From: CAYLWW01 sp964387585 | GTDB taxonomy: Bacteria > Pseudomonadota > Alphaproteobacteria > Rickettsiales > Midichloriaceae | Reading direction: 5' to 3' | Assembly (NCBI GenBank): GCA_964387585.1 | Contig: CAYLWW010000087.1 | Coordinates: 1 to 5,324, forward strand | DNA length: 5,324 bases | In this document: one piece after another, positions 1-5,324 of the stretch | Layout of the letters: every line of letters begins with the position of its first letter | How positions within the stretch are numbered: position 1 is the stretch's first letter | The notes under the pieces: generated by a model | Told to the model about the DNA's origin: nothing | Databases searched by the model: none | Seen by the model: the letters and a program-made list of their open reading frames with translations, nothing else | Position numbers and translations under genes: made by a program

Positions 1-774
1 GAGGTAGGTTGCCGCGTCGTATCCGAGGCGCAACTGTTCAGCCGTGTCGACAACGTGAAGTTTGGCGGAAGCGGCAGTTACGCCGAAACCAACTTTGCCA
101 AGGTAATCAACAACACCGAGGATGCTCCCCGAAGTATTAAGCCATTGTTGTAGGTCTTTCGTGATTCCCGACCCGCCATATACCCTGAGTGATACCCGGT
201 CATTCATTACGGCGTCAGTGTTTGGCCTAACTACAACTCCGGTTCTACATACCGTGGTATAGCTGCCGTAACCCATATCGCCAGTTCGGTCGATGGCGAA
301 TAGGAATTTTTCTGTCGGAGTAAACGCGCTGATGTAGAAATTCTCGGCGCCAGTCCCACCTCCACTTATGTGCCACGTAGGTGCATCAGCGGTGTTTCGC
401 ATCTGAAACCCAGAACTGGAGACACATGCGACCCCGTTGACGTCCATCGGGAAGTCAGGGATGACCTTACCAATCCCGAGACGGTTGTTTACTTCGTCAT
501 AAGCAGACGTACCGAACAGAATCTTGCCCTTGGTAGCGTGCGCCGTGCTGCGCAGCGTCAGCGTCTCACTCGCGCCGGTGCCCCCGTTGAGCGTCTGACC
601 GCCTGCGATACCAGCCAGCCTAGCCAGGCCTGGGGCAGAGTCGGTACCGACACGCACTTCCAGAGCCTCGATCGCATCATTGGCGTTCGCATGCTGCGCG
701 GCGTGGTCAGATCGCGGCGACGTGGGCGCCGGGTTGGTGAAATTGTCGAGTGCGGTGGGGAAGCTGGTGCTCAT
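1..774 (-). CDS. Phage tail fibre protein, N-terminal part (runs off left edge)
   Basis: This reading frame is open for 258 codons from ATG at 774 to the window edge, so the C-terminus is not seen. The N-terminus (MSTSFPTALDNFTNP, then HANANDAIEALEVRVG at about residues 28-43) matches the start common to many tail-fibre-like proteins of uncultured phages and prophages. A Gly/Thr-rich stretch follows, then GKILFGTSAYDEVNNRLGIG and a DVNG motif (about residues 83-114), and a second related unit near the edge (GKVGFGVTAASAKLHV). Such units are typical of beta-rich trimeric fibre shafts. An S74-type self-cleaving chaperone often ends these proteins, but would lie outside the window. The ATG overlaps the stop of the upstream gene as ATGA, which supports this start and suggests coupled translation. 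Role inferred: receptor recognition at the tail tip. The part from about 300 down to 120 is near 50-53% GC and uses AGA, AGG, ATA and CTA codons, unlike the rest of the operon. Confidence 0.82.
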   Translation of the reverse strand, partial: MSTSFPTALDNFTNPAPTSPRSDHAAQHANANDAIEALEVRVGTDSAPGLARLAGIAGGQTLNGGTGASETLTLRSTAHATKGKILFGTSAYDEVNNRLGIGKVIPDFPMDVNGVACVSSSGFQMRNTADAPTWHISGGGTGAENFYISAFTPTEKFLFAIDRTGDMGYGSYTTVCRTGVVVRPNTDAVMNDRVSLRVYGGSGITKDLQQWLNTSGSILGVVDYLGKVGFGVTAASAKLHVVDTAEQLRLGYDAATYL

Positions 775-1379
775 GATGTGGTGACCTCGGGCCAGACCAT
801 CAGCGTGGAGTTGGCGCCGCAAAGGGCGTCGACGCTGGCGTCGGCGGCGGTGAGTTCGATATCGAACACATACTCGGCGGCTTCGAGCAGCAGAGTGTCG
901 GCGGCGGAGAGCCGCAGCCACAGAGCGGCATTGGTGGCGTCGAGTTCCAGGCGTGCGTTGGCGGTGGTGTAGCTCGCCAGGAGCGGCCCGTCGACTTCGG
1001 CGCGGACGTCCATGGCGGCGCTGGTGTAGGCGGAGAGATCGAGCGGCGGGTAATACGCGATCTGGCCACCGGCGGTGTAGGGTCGGAAGCCTTGGCTGTT
1101 CACGCCAGGCAGATCGAGGGTGTCGGCATCGATGCGGGTGATCTCGCGCAGATCGGCTTCGCGCAGGCGATCCCACGGCACGTTGAGTTCGGTGAGTCCG
1201 CCGGCGTTCTGAATGGCGGCTCGCCAGCCGTTGGGCAGGCCGTGCAAGGGGGCGGTGATGCGGCACGGCGCGGTGCGGGCGATGTTGGTGATCGCGACGT
1301 AACTCAGGGGTTCGGTCTCGATGCGGATGGGGATGTCGGCAGTGGCGCCGCGGCGAATGCTGATGGCGATGGTTTTCAC
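771..1379 (-). CDS. Small tail/baseplate-type structural protein with FCCH-like and BppU-like segments
   Basis: A 202-residue protein starting at GTG (1379-1377), 4 bases after the portal stop. The open frame extends further upstream inside the portal gene, but that part is antisense-free shadow sequence in another frame of the portal and is unlikely to be translated; the GTG start fits the operon spacing. Residues 36-105 resemble the FCCH-like module found in phage structural proteins: a basic/polar strand, HGLPNGWRAAI, GGLTELN, then IDADTLDLPGV and GFRPYTAGGQ. Residues 110-202 resemble the beta-sandwich of BppU-like baseplate proteins: PLDLSAYTSAAMDVRAEV, a LRLSAADTLLLEAAEYVFD turn, and a terminal WPEVTTS. 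No signal peptide or membrane segment is visible. Role inferred: a virion tail or baseplate component, probably supporting the fibre encoded immediately downstream, with which it shares an ATGA overlap. The family assignment is from recalled motif patterns, so the structural class is more secure than the exact role. Confidence 0.68.
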   Translation of the reverse strand: MKTIAISIRRGATADIPIRIETEPLSYVAITNIARTAPCRITAPLHGLPNGWRAAIQNAGGLTELNVPWDRLREADLREITRIDADTLDLPGVNSQGFRPYTAGGQIAYYPPLDLSAYTSAAMDVRAEVDGPLLASYTTANARLELDATNAALWLRLSAADTLLLEAAEYVFDIELTAADASVDALCGANSTLMVWPEVTTS

Positions 1380-1383
1380 GCGC

Positions 1384-3012
1384 TCAATCCACGGGCGGAT
1401 CGGTTTCGACGGCGCTGCGACCGGCGGCGCTGTCCTGTGGATCGGGTGGCTGGTCTGGCGATGGCGATTCGCTTTGTAGTCCATCGCGCTTGCGGGCGCG
1501 GTCTTCGGTGACCAGCTGGCGGTGCTTGACGCGCCAGTCGACGCCATCGTGCAGGATGCTTTCGGCGGCCCGCGTGCTGGTACCGATGGCGATGCGATCC
1601 TGAGCGGCTTTGACTTCCTTCGCCGGGTCAATGCTGCCGGGTCCATCGCCGATCCACGTGGCGCAGGACCACGCGCGGCGAATGGCGGGGTCGGCGAAAA
1701 ATCCGGGGGCTGCGACACGGCCCAGGGCGACGGCCTCTTCCAGCCAGGCCTCGTAGATTGGCTGACAGAAGCTGGTGGCGATCCAGTCACGGCGACCCCG
1801 GAAGACGCGCCAGGCGTCCAGAAGGGCGGCACGGGCGGCGCTGTAGCTGGCTGTGAAGTGCTTGATCAGGACTTCGAAGGGCAGTTCCAGGCCTACCCCG
1901 ATTTGCCGGATGATGGCCTGGCAAAAGGGGTCAAAGAGGGCATTCGGGCGGCCGGGGTTGGCCGCGTCGATGGATTCGCCGGGGAGCAGGTTGATCGCCT
2001 TGCCGGGTCCGTCGAGGGTAGCGCCATTGACGGTGCCATCCCAGCCGACGGCGCCTTTCACATACTGGGACTTTCCGGCGTCGTCGAAGAGGGTGTCGAA
2101 TGCGTCCGGGTCCATTTTGACGAACACGGCGAACATGCCGGAGATCACCGCGGCCTGCAATTCGGCGTCAGTGTAGCGCTGCAGTTGCTTGAGCGGTTCG
2201 ATGACCGGGGCGAGAATGGGGACGCCGCGGGTCTGGCCGGGCCGGCGGCGGTCGTAGATGTGCAGGACGTTGCGGCGGCCGCTGGCGGCGCCAAAGGCTT
2301 CGATGCGGTCCCACTTGAAATCGGAACGGCGCAAGAGACTTCCGGGGTGCTGGCGGCAGATGTGATACGCAACCGGTGCGCCGGCGTCATCGAGCACAAC
2401 GCCGGCGGAGAGGTTGCCGGCGTCCTGCACGAAACTGGGGTTGCCGACGCGGTCGGCTTCGACGATCTGCAGCGCCAGGCGGTACGGGCAATCGATCTTC
2501 TGCCGGCTGGACAGGAGGATGAAGATGTCGCCGGATTCGAGAGCGGATCGGAAGATCAGCGATTGCAGGCCGTAGAAGGTCTGGGTCTTGGTGACGTCGC
2601 AAAACTCCGCGCGTTCGGCCCACAGCTTGAACTCGCGCAGGGTGTTGTCGGACCAGTCTTCGGCGGCTTCCGGGGTCAGGTTGAGGGCGTCGGCGTCCGG
2701 GGTGGGCTGCGCGCAGAGTCCGGTACCGATGACGTTGGTCACATAGGTCGAGATGGCTCCGCCGGCGAGCGGGGCGTTACGGGCGAGGTCCCGCGATCGG
2801 CCGCGCAGGGTGGGCAGATCGTAGTTGGTGTCGCTCTCGGCGTCCGAGGCACGCGGCCCCCAGCCGGCGAGGCCGGGGCGGCTGTAGCTGGCGCCCTGGT
2901 AGCCGCCACCCATCAGCGCCAGGGCGTGCCGCTGTTGCAGGCGGCGCAAGGCGAGCTTGGGGGAGATGGCGGCAATGGCGCGGTCGAGCAGGCTTTGTTG
3001 GGGTTGGGGCAT
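1384..3012 (-). CDS. Phage portal protein, lambda gpB family
   Basis: A complete 542-residue portal, close in length to lambda gpB (about 533). Portals form the dodecameric ring at one capsid vertex through which the terminase pumps DNA and to which the neck attaches. Family landmarks in order: an N-terminus LLDRAIAAISPKLALRR (residues 8-24); TLRGRSRDLARNAPLAGGAI with VTNVIGTGL (68-99); the TFYGLQSLIFRSALESGDIF block (145-164); VEADRVGNP (184-192); HIYDRRRPGQTRGVP (251-265); LPFEVLIKHFTASYSAARAA (378-397); and RAWSCATWIGDGPGSIDPAKE (446-466). The C-terminus is Pro/Ser/Asp-rich and probably disordered, as is common in this family. The ATG lies 5 bases after the gpW-like stop, and no strong Shine-Dalgarno is seen, so translation may be coupled. 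The gene looks intact, with no frameshift or missing block. A long open frame on the opposite strand is a by-product of codon bias. Confidence 0.96.
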   Translation of the reverse strand: MPQPQQSLLDRAIAAISPKLALRRLQQRHALALMGGGYQGASYSRPGLAGWGPRASDAESDTNYDLPTLRGRSRDLARNAPLAGGAISTYVTNVIGTGLCAQPTPDADALNLTPEAAEDWSDNTLREFKLWAERAEFCDVTKTQTFYGLQSLIFRSALESGDIFILLSSRQKIDCPYRLALQIVEADRVGNPSFVQDAGNLSAGVVLDDAGAPVAYHICRQHPGSLLRRSDFKWDRIEAFGAASGRRNVLHIYDRRRPGQTRGVPILAPVIEPLKQLQRYTDAELQAAVISGMFAVFVKMDPDAFDTLFDDAGKSQYVKGAVGWDGTVNGATLDGPGKAINLLPGESIDAANPGRPNALFDPFCQAIIRQIGVGLELPFEVLIKHFTASYSAARAALLDAWRVFRGRRDWIATSFCQPIYEAWLEEAVALGRVAAPGFFADPAIRRAWSCATWIGDGPGSIDPAKEVKAAQDRIAIGTSTRAAESILHDGVDWRVKHRQLVTEDRARKRDGLQSESPSPDQPPDPQDSAAGRSAVETDPPVD

Positions 3013-3017
3013 GGCGG

Positions 3018-3245
3018 TTATCCGATCGGGGCGACGGTGCGGCTGCGGCCGCGGCCGGCAGACTGCGCGGTGAGGTCGCGAACGCGCTGGTTCCAGACGG
3101 TGACACCGGCCTGCACCATTTCGAGGTTGGCACGGGTGAGGGCCTGGCCATCGATCTCGACCTTTTGCCCGAGCAGGATCTTTTCTTCGGCGGCGAGGTA
3201 GGCGTCGAGTTTGGTCTGGGCTTGCGCCAGGGTGATTCCGGACAT
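3018..3245 (-). CDS. gpW-like / DUF6148-like head-tail joining protein
   Basis: A small 75-residue protein immediately before the portal, the place of gpW in lambda-type late operons. It has a helical N-terminal half (ITLAQAQTKLDAYLAAEEKI, residues 4-23), a short hairpin-like GQKVEIDGQALTRANL (26-41), a second helix ending in WNQRVRDL (51-58), and a basic GRGRSR tail (64-69). This order matches the DUF6148/gpW-like proteins seen next to portals in many proteobacterial prophages. gpW of lambda (68 residues) binds the portal side of the neck after packaging; the same role is inferred here from size and location rather than from close sequence identity. The start is well supported by an AGGAG site 5 bases upstream of the ATG. 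The TAA stop leaves only 5 bases before the portal start. Confidence 0.85.
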   Translation of the reverse strand: MSGITLAQAQTKLDAYLAAEEKILLGQKVEIDGQALTRANLEMVQAGVTVWNQRVRDLTAQSAGRGRSRTVAPIG

Positions 3246-3320
3246 GAGTTCTCCTGTGGTCGCGCGTAGGCTATCGAAAGCGACGGCGCGGGTTTAGTGA
3301 AAAAGTGGCACGCGGGGAAA
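3246..3320 (-). other. 75-base intergenic gap with leader of gpW-like gene
   Basis: This is the only non-coding gap of note in the window. It lies between the stop of the Mor-like gene and the gpW-like start. It holds the Shine-Dalgarno site next to the gpW-like ATG. I looked for a sigma70-type promoter and for a strong hairpin followed by a T run and saw neither; the only pairing noticed is a short GTCGC/GCGAC with a 16-base loop, too weak to call. Since flanking genes point the same way, the operon probably reads through. Confidence 0.6.
3251..3255 (-). promoter_or_regulatory. Ribosome binding site (AGGAG) of the gpW-like gene
   Basis: On the minus strand AGGAG lies 5 bases before the ATG at 3245-3243. 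It is the clearest Shine-Dalgarno in the window and fixes the start of the gpW-like gene. The other genes rely on overlaps or very short gaps with weak sites. Confidence 0.8.
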
Positions 3321-3599
3321 TCACGCGTCGCGCTTGAGGTAGCGGTACAGCGTGCGACGGCTGATGCCGTTTTCCGAGGCGATGTCTTCGGTCGACTCGC
3401 CCTGCAGGTAGGCGGCGGTGATCGAGGCCTGCTTGTCGGACATCTGCACCGGCAGGCGTTTGACGTAGTAGGCCTCGCCGGAGTACTCCTGGCGGAAGGC
3501 GCGCTCGACTTCGCGCGCCGCCATTTCGGTGAGCGTGCCGTCGCGGTGGGTGGCTTCGATCAGGCGCTCGATGAGTTCGCGGACGATGTCGATGCGCAT
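3321..3599 (-). CDS. Mor-like helix-turn-helix protein
   Basis: A 92-residue protein whose ATG overlaps the terminase stop by one base (TGATG), which supports this start over longer in-frame alternatives upstream. Residues 1-38 form a predicted helical segment (IVRELIERLIEA, then EMAAREVERAFRQ). A short strand-like piece, GEAYYVKRLP (41-50), follows. Residues 54-90 form a helix-turn-helix: DKQASITAAYLQG, EDIASENGIS and RRTLYRYLKR, the last being the likely DNA-recognition helix. The order of helical dimerisation part, short G-x-x-YY strand and C-terminal HTH resembles the Mor/C family of phage transcription activators, typified by Mor of phage Mu, which is somewhat longer. It could activate late transcription or bind phage DNA in packaging; the sequence does not decide. 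Confidence is high for the gene and the HTH, moderate for the Mor relationship. Confidence 0.75.
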   Translation of the reverse strand: MRIDIVRELIERLIEATHRDGTLTEMAAREVERAFRQEYSGEAYYVKRLPVQMSDKQASITAAYLQGESTEDIASENGISRRTLYRYLKRDA

Positions 3600-5324
3600 C
3601 AGCGTTTCCAGTTGGAGAGGCTGATGGATCCGGAAGCTGGCAACCGGGAGGCTTTGGCGGTGGCCACCACGGCGGGCAAGGCTGCCGGCAAGGGGTGGTC
3701 TTCGGCCTGGAACAGATCGCGGGTAGCGGGTTGCACGAGATTTTCGAGGGCATCCCAGAACGTTGCGGGCTTGCGCGCCAAATCCAGATGGGTTTCGAGC
3801 CAGACCGCATAGACGGCGCAGTCCCAGGCTTCGATGCGCTTGCGTAGGGGTGTCCATCGGGTTTCTTTCCCTGCTGGCCCGTTGCGTTCGGCGCGGGCTT
3901 CGCCGGCCAATTGCTTGAACCACTCGTCGGACAGGTCTTTGGAGTGGTGCATGTAGCCAGGCCCGGGGCGGGTCAGTTGAGTGCGGCTGTGCAGGAGGTC
4001 CTTGGCGAGGTTGGTACCGACCTGCCACAGCAACAGGCCGCGCTTTTTGACGCGGCCGCGCCAGTCAATGTCGACTTTCTGGACGCCGTTCTTGATGTGT
4101 CGCTCGCGGCCGGAATACCCTTTGACGGCGTAGACTTTGCGGCGAGTGTGTTTTTCGACGAAGGCATAGACGGCTTGCGTGAAGTGACCTCCGGAGTCGA
4201 TAGCGGTGGCGTGAATGCGGAGCGTGCTGCCGCTGGCGTGTTGGAATTCGGTGTCGAACAGCAGCTCTTCGAGTTCTTGCCAGACGGGGTCGGCGCCTGG
4301 CGACCCGTAGAAGATTTCGTGGGCGATGGTCCAGGTCTCGCAGCTGCGTCCATAACCGCGCACGGTGCATTCGAGGCGGTTGTCCTGGGTGTCGACACTG
4401 GCCAGCAGCAGCACGCAGCCCATGGGGACCGTACGCAAGGCGTAGGGTTCGGCACGCGATTGCAGTTCGGTGGCGTCGGTCTTTTCCAGTTCCTCTTCCC
4501 AGGCCAGCCCCAGCGTGGTGTTGAAAAAGGCTTTCATTGCCGATTGGTCACCGGCCTGGTGCTTTTCGTAAGCGGCAAAGAAGTCGCGCAGGATCTTGGG
4601 CCAGCTGGCGGACGGACTGTAGGCGGTCCACACGCCAATGAATGCGATGTGCCGGGGCGGGGGTAGCGGATTTCCGGCGAGGTCCCGGAAAACGCCCTGG
4701 TGATCGAGGGTGATGCTGCGGTCTTCGTTGCGGTAGTACCCGCGTTGCCAGACGGACAGGAACTCGCCCTGCGTCAGGTGGTAGCCACAATGCGGGCAGA
4801 GGTGGTAGACGCTTTCCGGGTCGGGGTTCCCGGTGTCGTCCAGGGTCCACTTGAATCCGTGCGGTTCTTCCTTGCCGCCCCAGGTGATGGAATGCACTTC
4901 GCCACAGTCTGGGCACGGGACAACGAACTGGAAGCGCTCGTCGGCGAGCATGGTGCGGTCGTAGATCAGCGAAAAGCCCTTGGTTTTGGGCGTGCTGCCG
5001 ACGATCATCTTGCCAAATGTGGCACCTTCGACGCGCTTTGAGGCGAGCGAAAAGGGGTCTCCTTCGCTTTCGATGTCGCGATCGAAGGCGTAGGCCGGGT
5101 AGGCGATGACCGGCGTCAGGACCCGTGGCGGCACGGTGACCGCCAGCGCGTGCAGAATTCCGGTCGAGACCTCGTCCTCGTCGATCGCCCCGGCGTAGCT
5201 CGGCAGCATGGAGGCGGTCTGGCCGTTCTCCCACCCTGTCCCGGATCCGGCGCGATTGGTGATCGCGTAAGAGAGTGCGACGACGTCGCCGTTGGACAGC
5301 AGGATGGTCGCGTAGGTTTCGAGC
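3599..5324 (-). CDS. Terminase large subunit (GpA family), N-terminally replaced; runs off right edge
   Basis: The frame is open from the right edge (first full codon at 5323) to TGA at 3601-3599, 574 residues in view; the first in-window ATG is at 5209, and numbering below is from it. From about residue 41 to 536 it is a GpA-type terminase: AFDRDIESEGDPFSLASKR (41-59) followed by GSTPKTKGFS (71-80), matching the region just after Walker B in lambda gpA; a four-cysteine zinc-binding pair, CPDC (99-102) and CPHC (138-141); VWTAYSPSASW (193-203); FFNTTLGLAWEEE (228-240); and nuclease-domain acidic motifs SVDTQDNRLE (271-280), AIDSGGHF (336-343) and AWDCAVYAV (461-469). The family cuts concatemeric phage DNA and packages it through the portal. 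The ATPase half with Walker A and B, about 170-200 residues in relatives, is absent from the visible frame. In its place are residues unlike terminase, described separately. If real, this product should lack packaging motor activity. Confidence 0.85.
   Translation of the reverse strand, partial: LETYATILLSNGDVVALSYAITNRAGSGTGWENGQTASMLPSYAGAIDEDEVSTGILHALAVTVPPRVLTPVIAYPAYAFDRDIESEGDPFSLASKRVEGATFGKMIVGSTPKTKGFSLIYDRTMLADERFQFVVPCPDCGEVHSITWGGKEEPHGFKWTLDDTGNPDPESVYHLCPHCGYHLTQGEFLSVWQRGYYRNEDRSITLDHQGVFRDLAGNPLPPPRHIAFIGVWTAYSPSASWPKILRDFFAAYEKHQAGDQSAMKAFFNTTLGLAWEEELEKTDATELQSRAEPYALRTVPMGCVLLLASVDTQDNRLECTVRGYGRSCETWTIAHEIFYGSPGADPVWQELEELLFDTEFQHASGSTLRIHATAIDSGGHFTQAVYAFVEKHTRRKVYAVKGYSGRERHIKNGVQKVDIDWRGRVKKRGLLLWQVGTNLAKDLLHSRTQLTRPGPGYMHHSKDLSDEWFKQLAGEARAERNGPAGKETRWTPLRKRIEAWDCAVYAVWLETHLDLARKPATFWDALENLVQPATRDLFQAEDHPLPAALPAVVATAKASRLPASGSISLSNWKR
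5066..5089. repeat. Imperfect inverted repeat at the terminase junction
   Basis: Arms GCTTTCGAT (5066-5074) and ATCGAAGGC (5081-5089) pair at 8 of 9 positions around a 6-base centre, GTCGCG. It coincides with the codons for AFDRDIES, where terminase similarity begins. It lies in coding sequence, so it may be chance in GC-rich DNA. Confidence 0.5.
5090..5324 (-). other. Non-terminase coding segment fused in frame to the terminase
   Basis: About 78 residues upstream of the terminase-like part lack any Walker A, Walker B or other GpA landmark. They contain TILLSNGDVVALSYAITNRA, GWENGQTASMLPSYAGAID, EVSTGILHALAVTVPPRVL and VIAYPAY. The pattern of a small-residue Ser stretch, a leucine/proline-containing 'L-P-x-x-A-G' piece, an acidic/polar linker, then 'I-x-H-A-L-x-x-x-V-P' and a 'P-A' segment, recalls a family of uncharacterised, often exported bacterial and phage proteins. 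That recognition is from memory and no name or function can be given. Codons are GC-ending like the terminase, and there is no stop, so this looks like real coding sequence rather than an out-of-frame terminase. Confidence 0.55.

Noticed and set aside
370..972. A 200-codon plus-strand open frame.
   Set aside because: It is Arg/Ser-rich and without domains, and it crosses the border of two well-supported minus-strand genes that overlap by ATGA.
1380..1832. A longer version of the 202-residue protein starting at ATG 1832.
   Set aside because: The extra 151 codons lie entirely within the portal gene in another frame and are Pro/Ser/Arg-rich without pattern. The GTG at 1379 fits the spacing and the start of the domain.
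1522..3201. A 559-codon open frame on the plus strand, across the portal, the gpW-like gene and part of the 202-residue gene's upstream frame.
   Set aside because: It is antisense to an unmistakable portal. Its composition (Gly, Val, Ala, Asp-rich with no domain pattern) is what GC-rich codon bias yields on the opposite strand, and it crosses gene borders.
3246..3320. A promoter or terminator in the 75-base gap.
   Set aside because: No convincing -35/-10 pair and no strong hairpin with a T run were seen; the short GTCGC/GCGAC pairing has a 16-base loop.
3600..4028. A longer version of the Mor-like protein starting at ATG 4028.
   Set aside because: The added part is out of frame with, and inside, the terminase nuclease domain and looks random. 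ATG 3599 gives the TGATG coupling and a compact family-sized protein.
3911..4666. A 251-codon plus-strand open frame opposite the terminase.
   Set aside because: It is antisense to the conserved terminase nuclease region and has no recognisable motif, so it is a codon-bias shadow.
5210..5324. The upstream part of the terminase frame as a frameshifted ATPase domain.
   Set aside because: The other visible minus-strand frame here is Arg-rich without Walker motifs, and the in-frame sequence has good coding composition of its own, so a simple frameshift does not explain it.

Overview
The window is a fragment of a tailed-phage (prophage or phage contig) late operon. All genes lie on the minus strand, so transcription runs from position 5324 towards 1. 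Base composition is high GC, with many GC-ending codons (60-base samples from the portal gene are about 63-78% GC). That suits a high-GC proteobacterial host, but nothing here fixes the taxon. I see no rRNA, tRNA, CRISPR array, transposase or integrase.

Layout in transcription order: (1) 5324-3599, a terminase large subunit of the lambda gpA/GpA family, whose N-terminal ATPase half is missing and replaced in frame by about 80 residues that look like a different protein family; (2) 3599-3321, a 92-residue Mor-like helix-turn-helix protein; (3) a 75-base gap with a strong Shine-Dalgarno site; (4) 3245-3018, a 75-residue gpW-like/DUF6148-like head-tail joining protein; (5) 3012-1384, a complete lambda-family portal protein; (6) 1379-771, a 202-residue tail/baseplate-type protein with an FCCH-like segment and a BppU-like beta domain; (7) 774-1, the N-terminal 258 residues of a tail fibre, running off the left edge. 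Genes are packed with 1-4 base overlaps or 4-5 base gaps, apart from the 75-base gap. No stretch over 300 bases lacks a gene.

In a normal phage of this type the terminase packages DNA through the portal, the gpW-like protein helps join head and tail, and the tail fibre recognises the host. Two things break that picture. The terminase reading frame lacks Walker A and Walker B motifs within the window. The portal is followed directly by tail genes, with no capsid protease, scaffold, decoration or major capsid gene. This could be a rearranged or defective prophage, an unusual gene order with the capsid genes elsewhere, or, for the terminase junction, an assembly chimera. I found no convincing new defence or mobile system; the terminase junction is the observation most worth checking.
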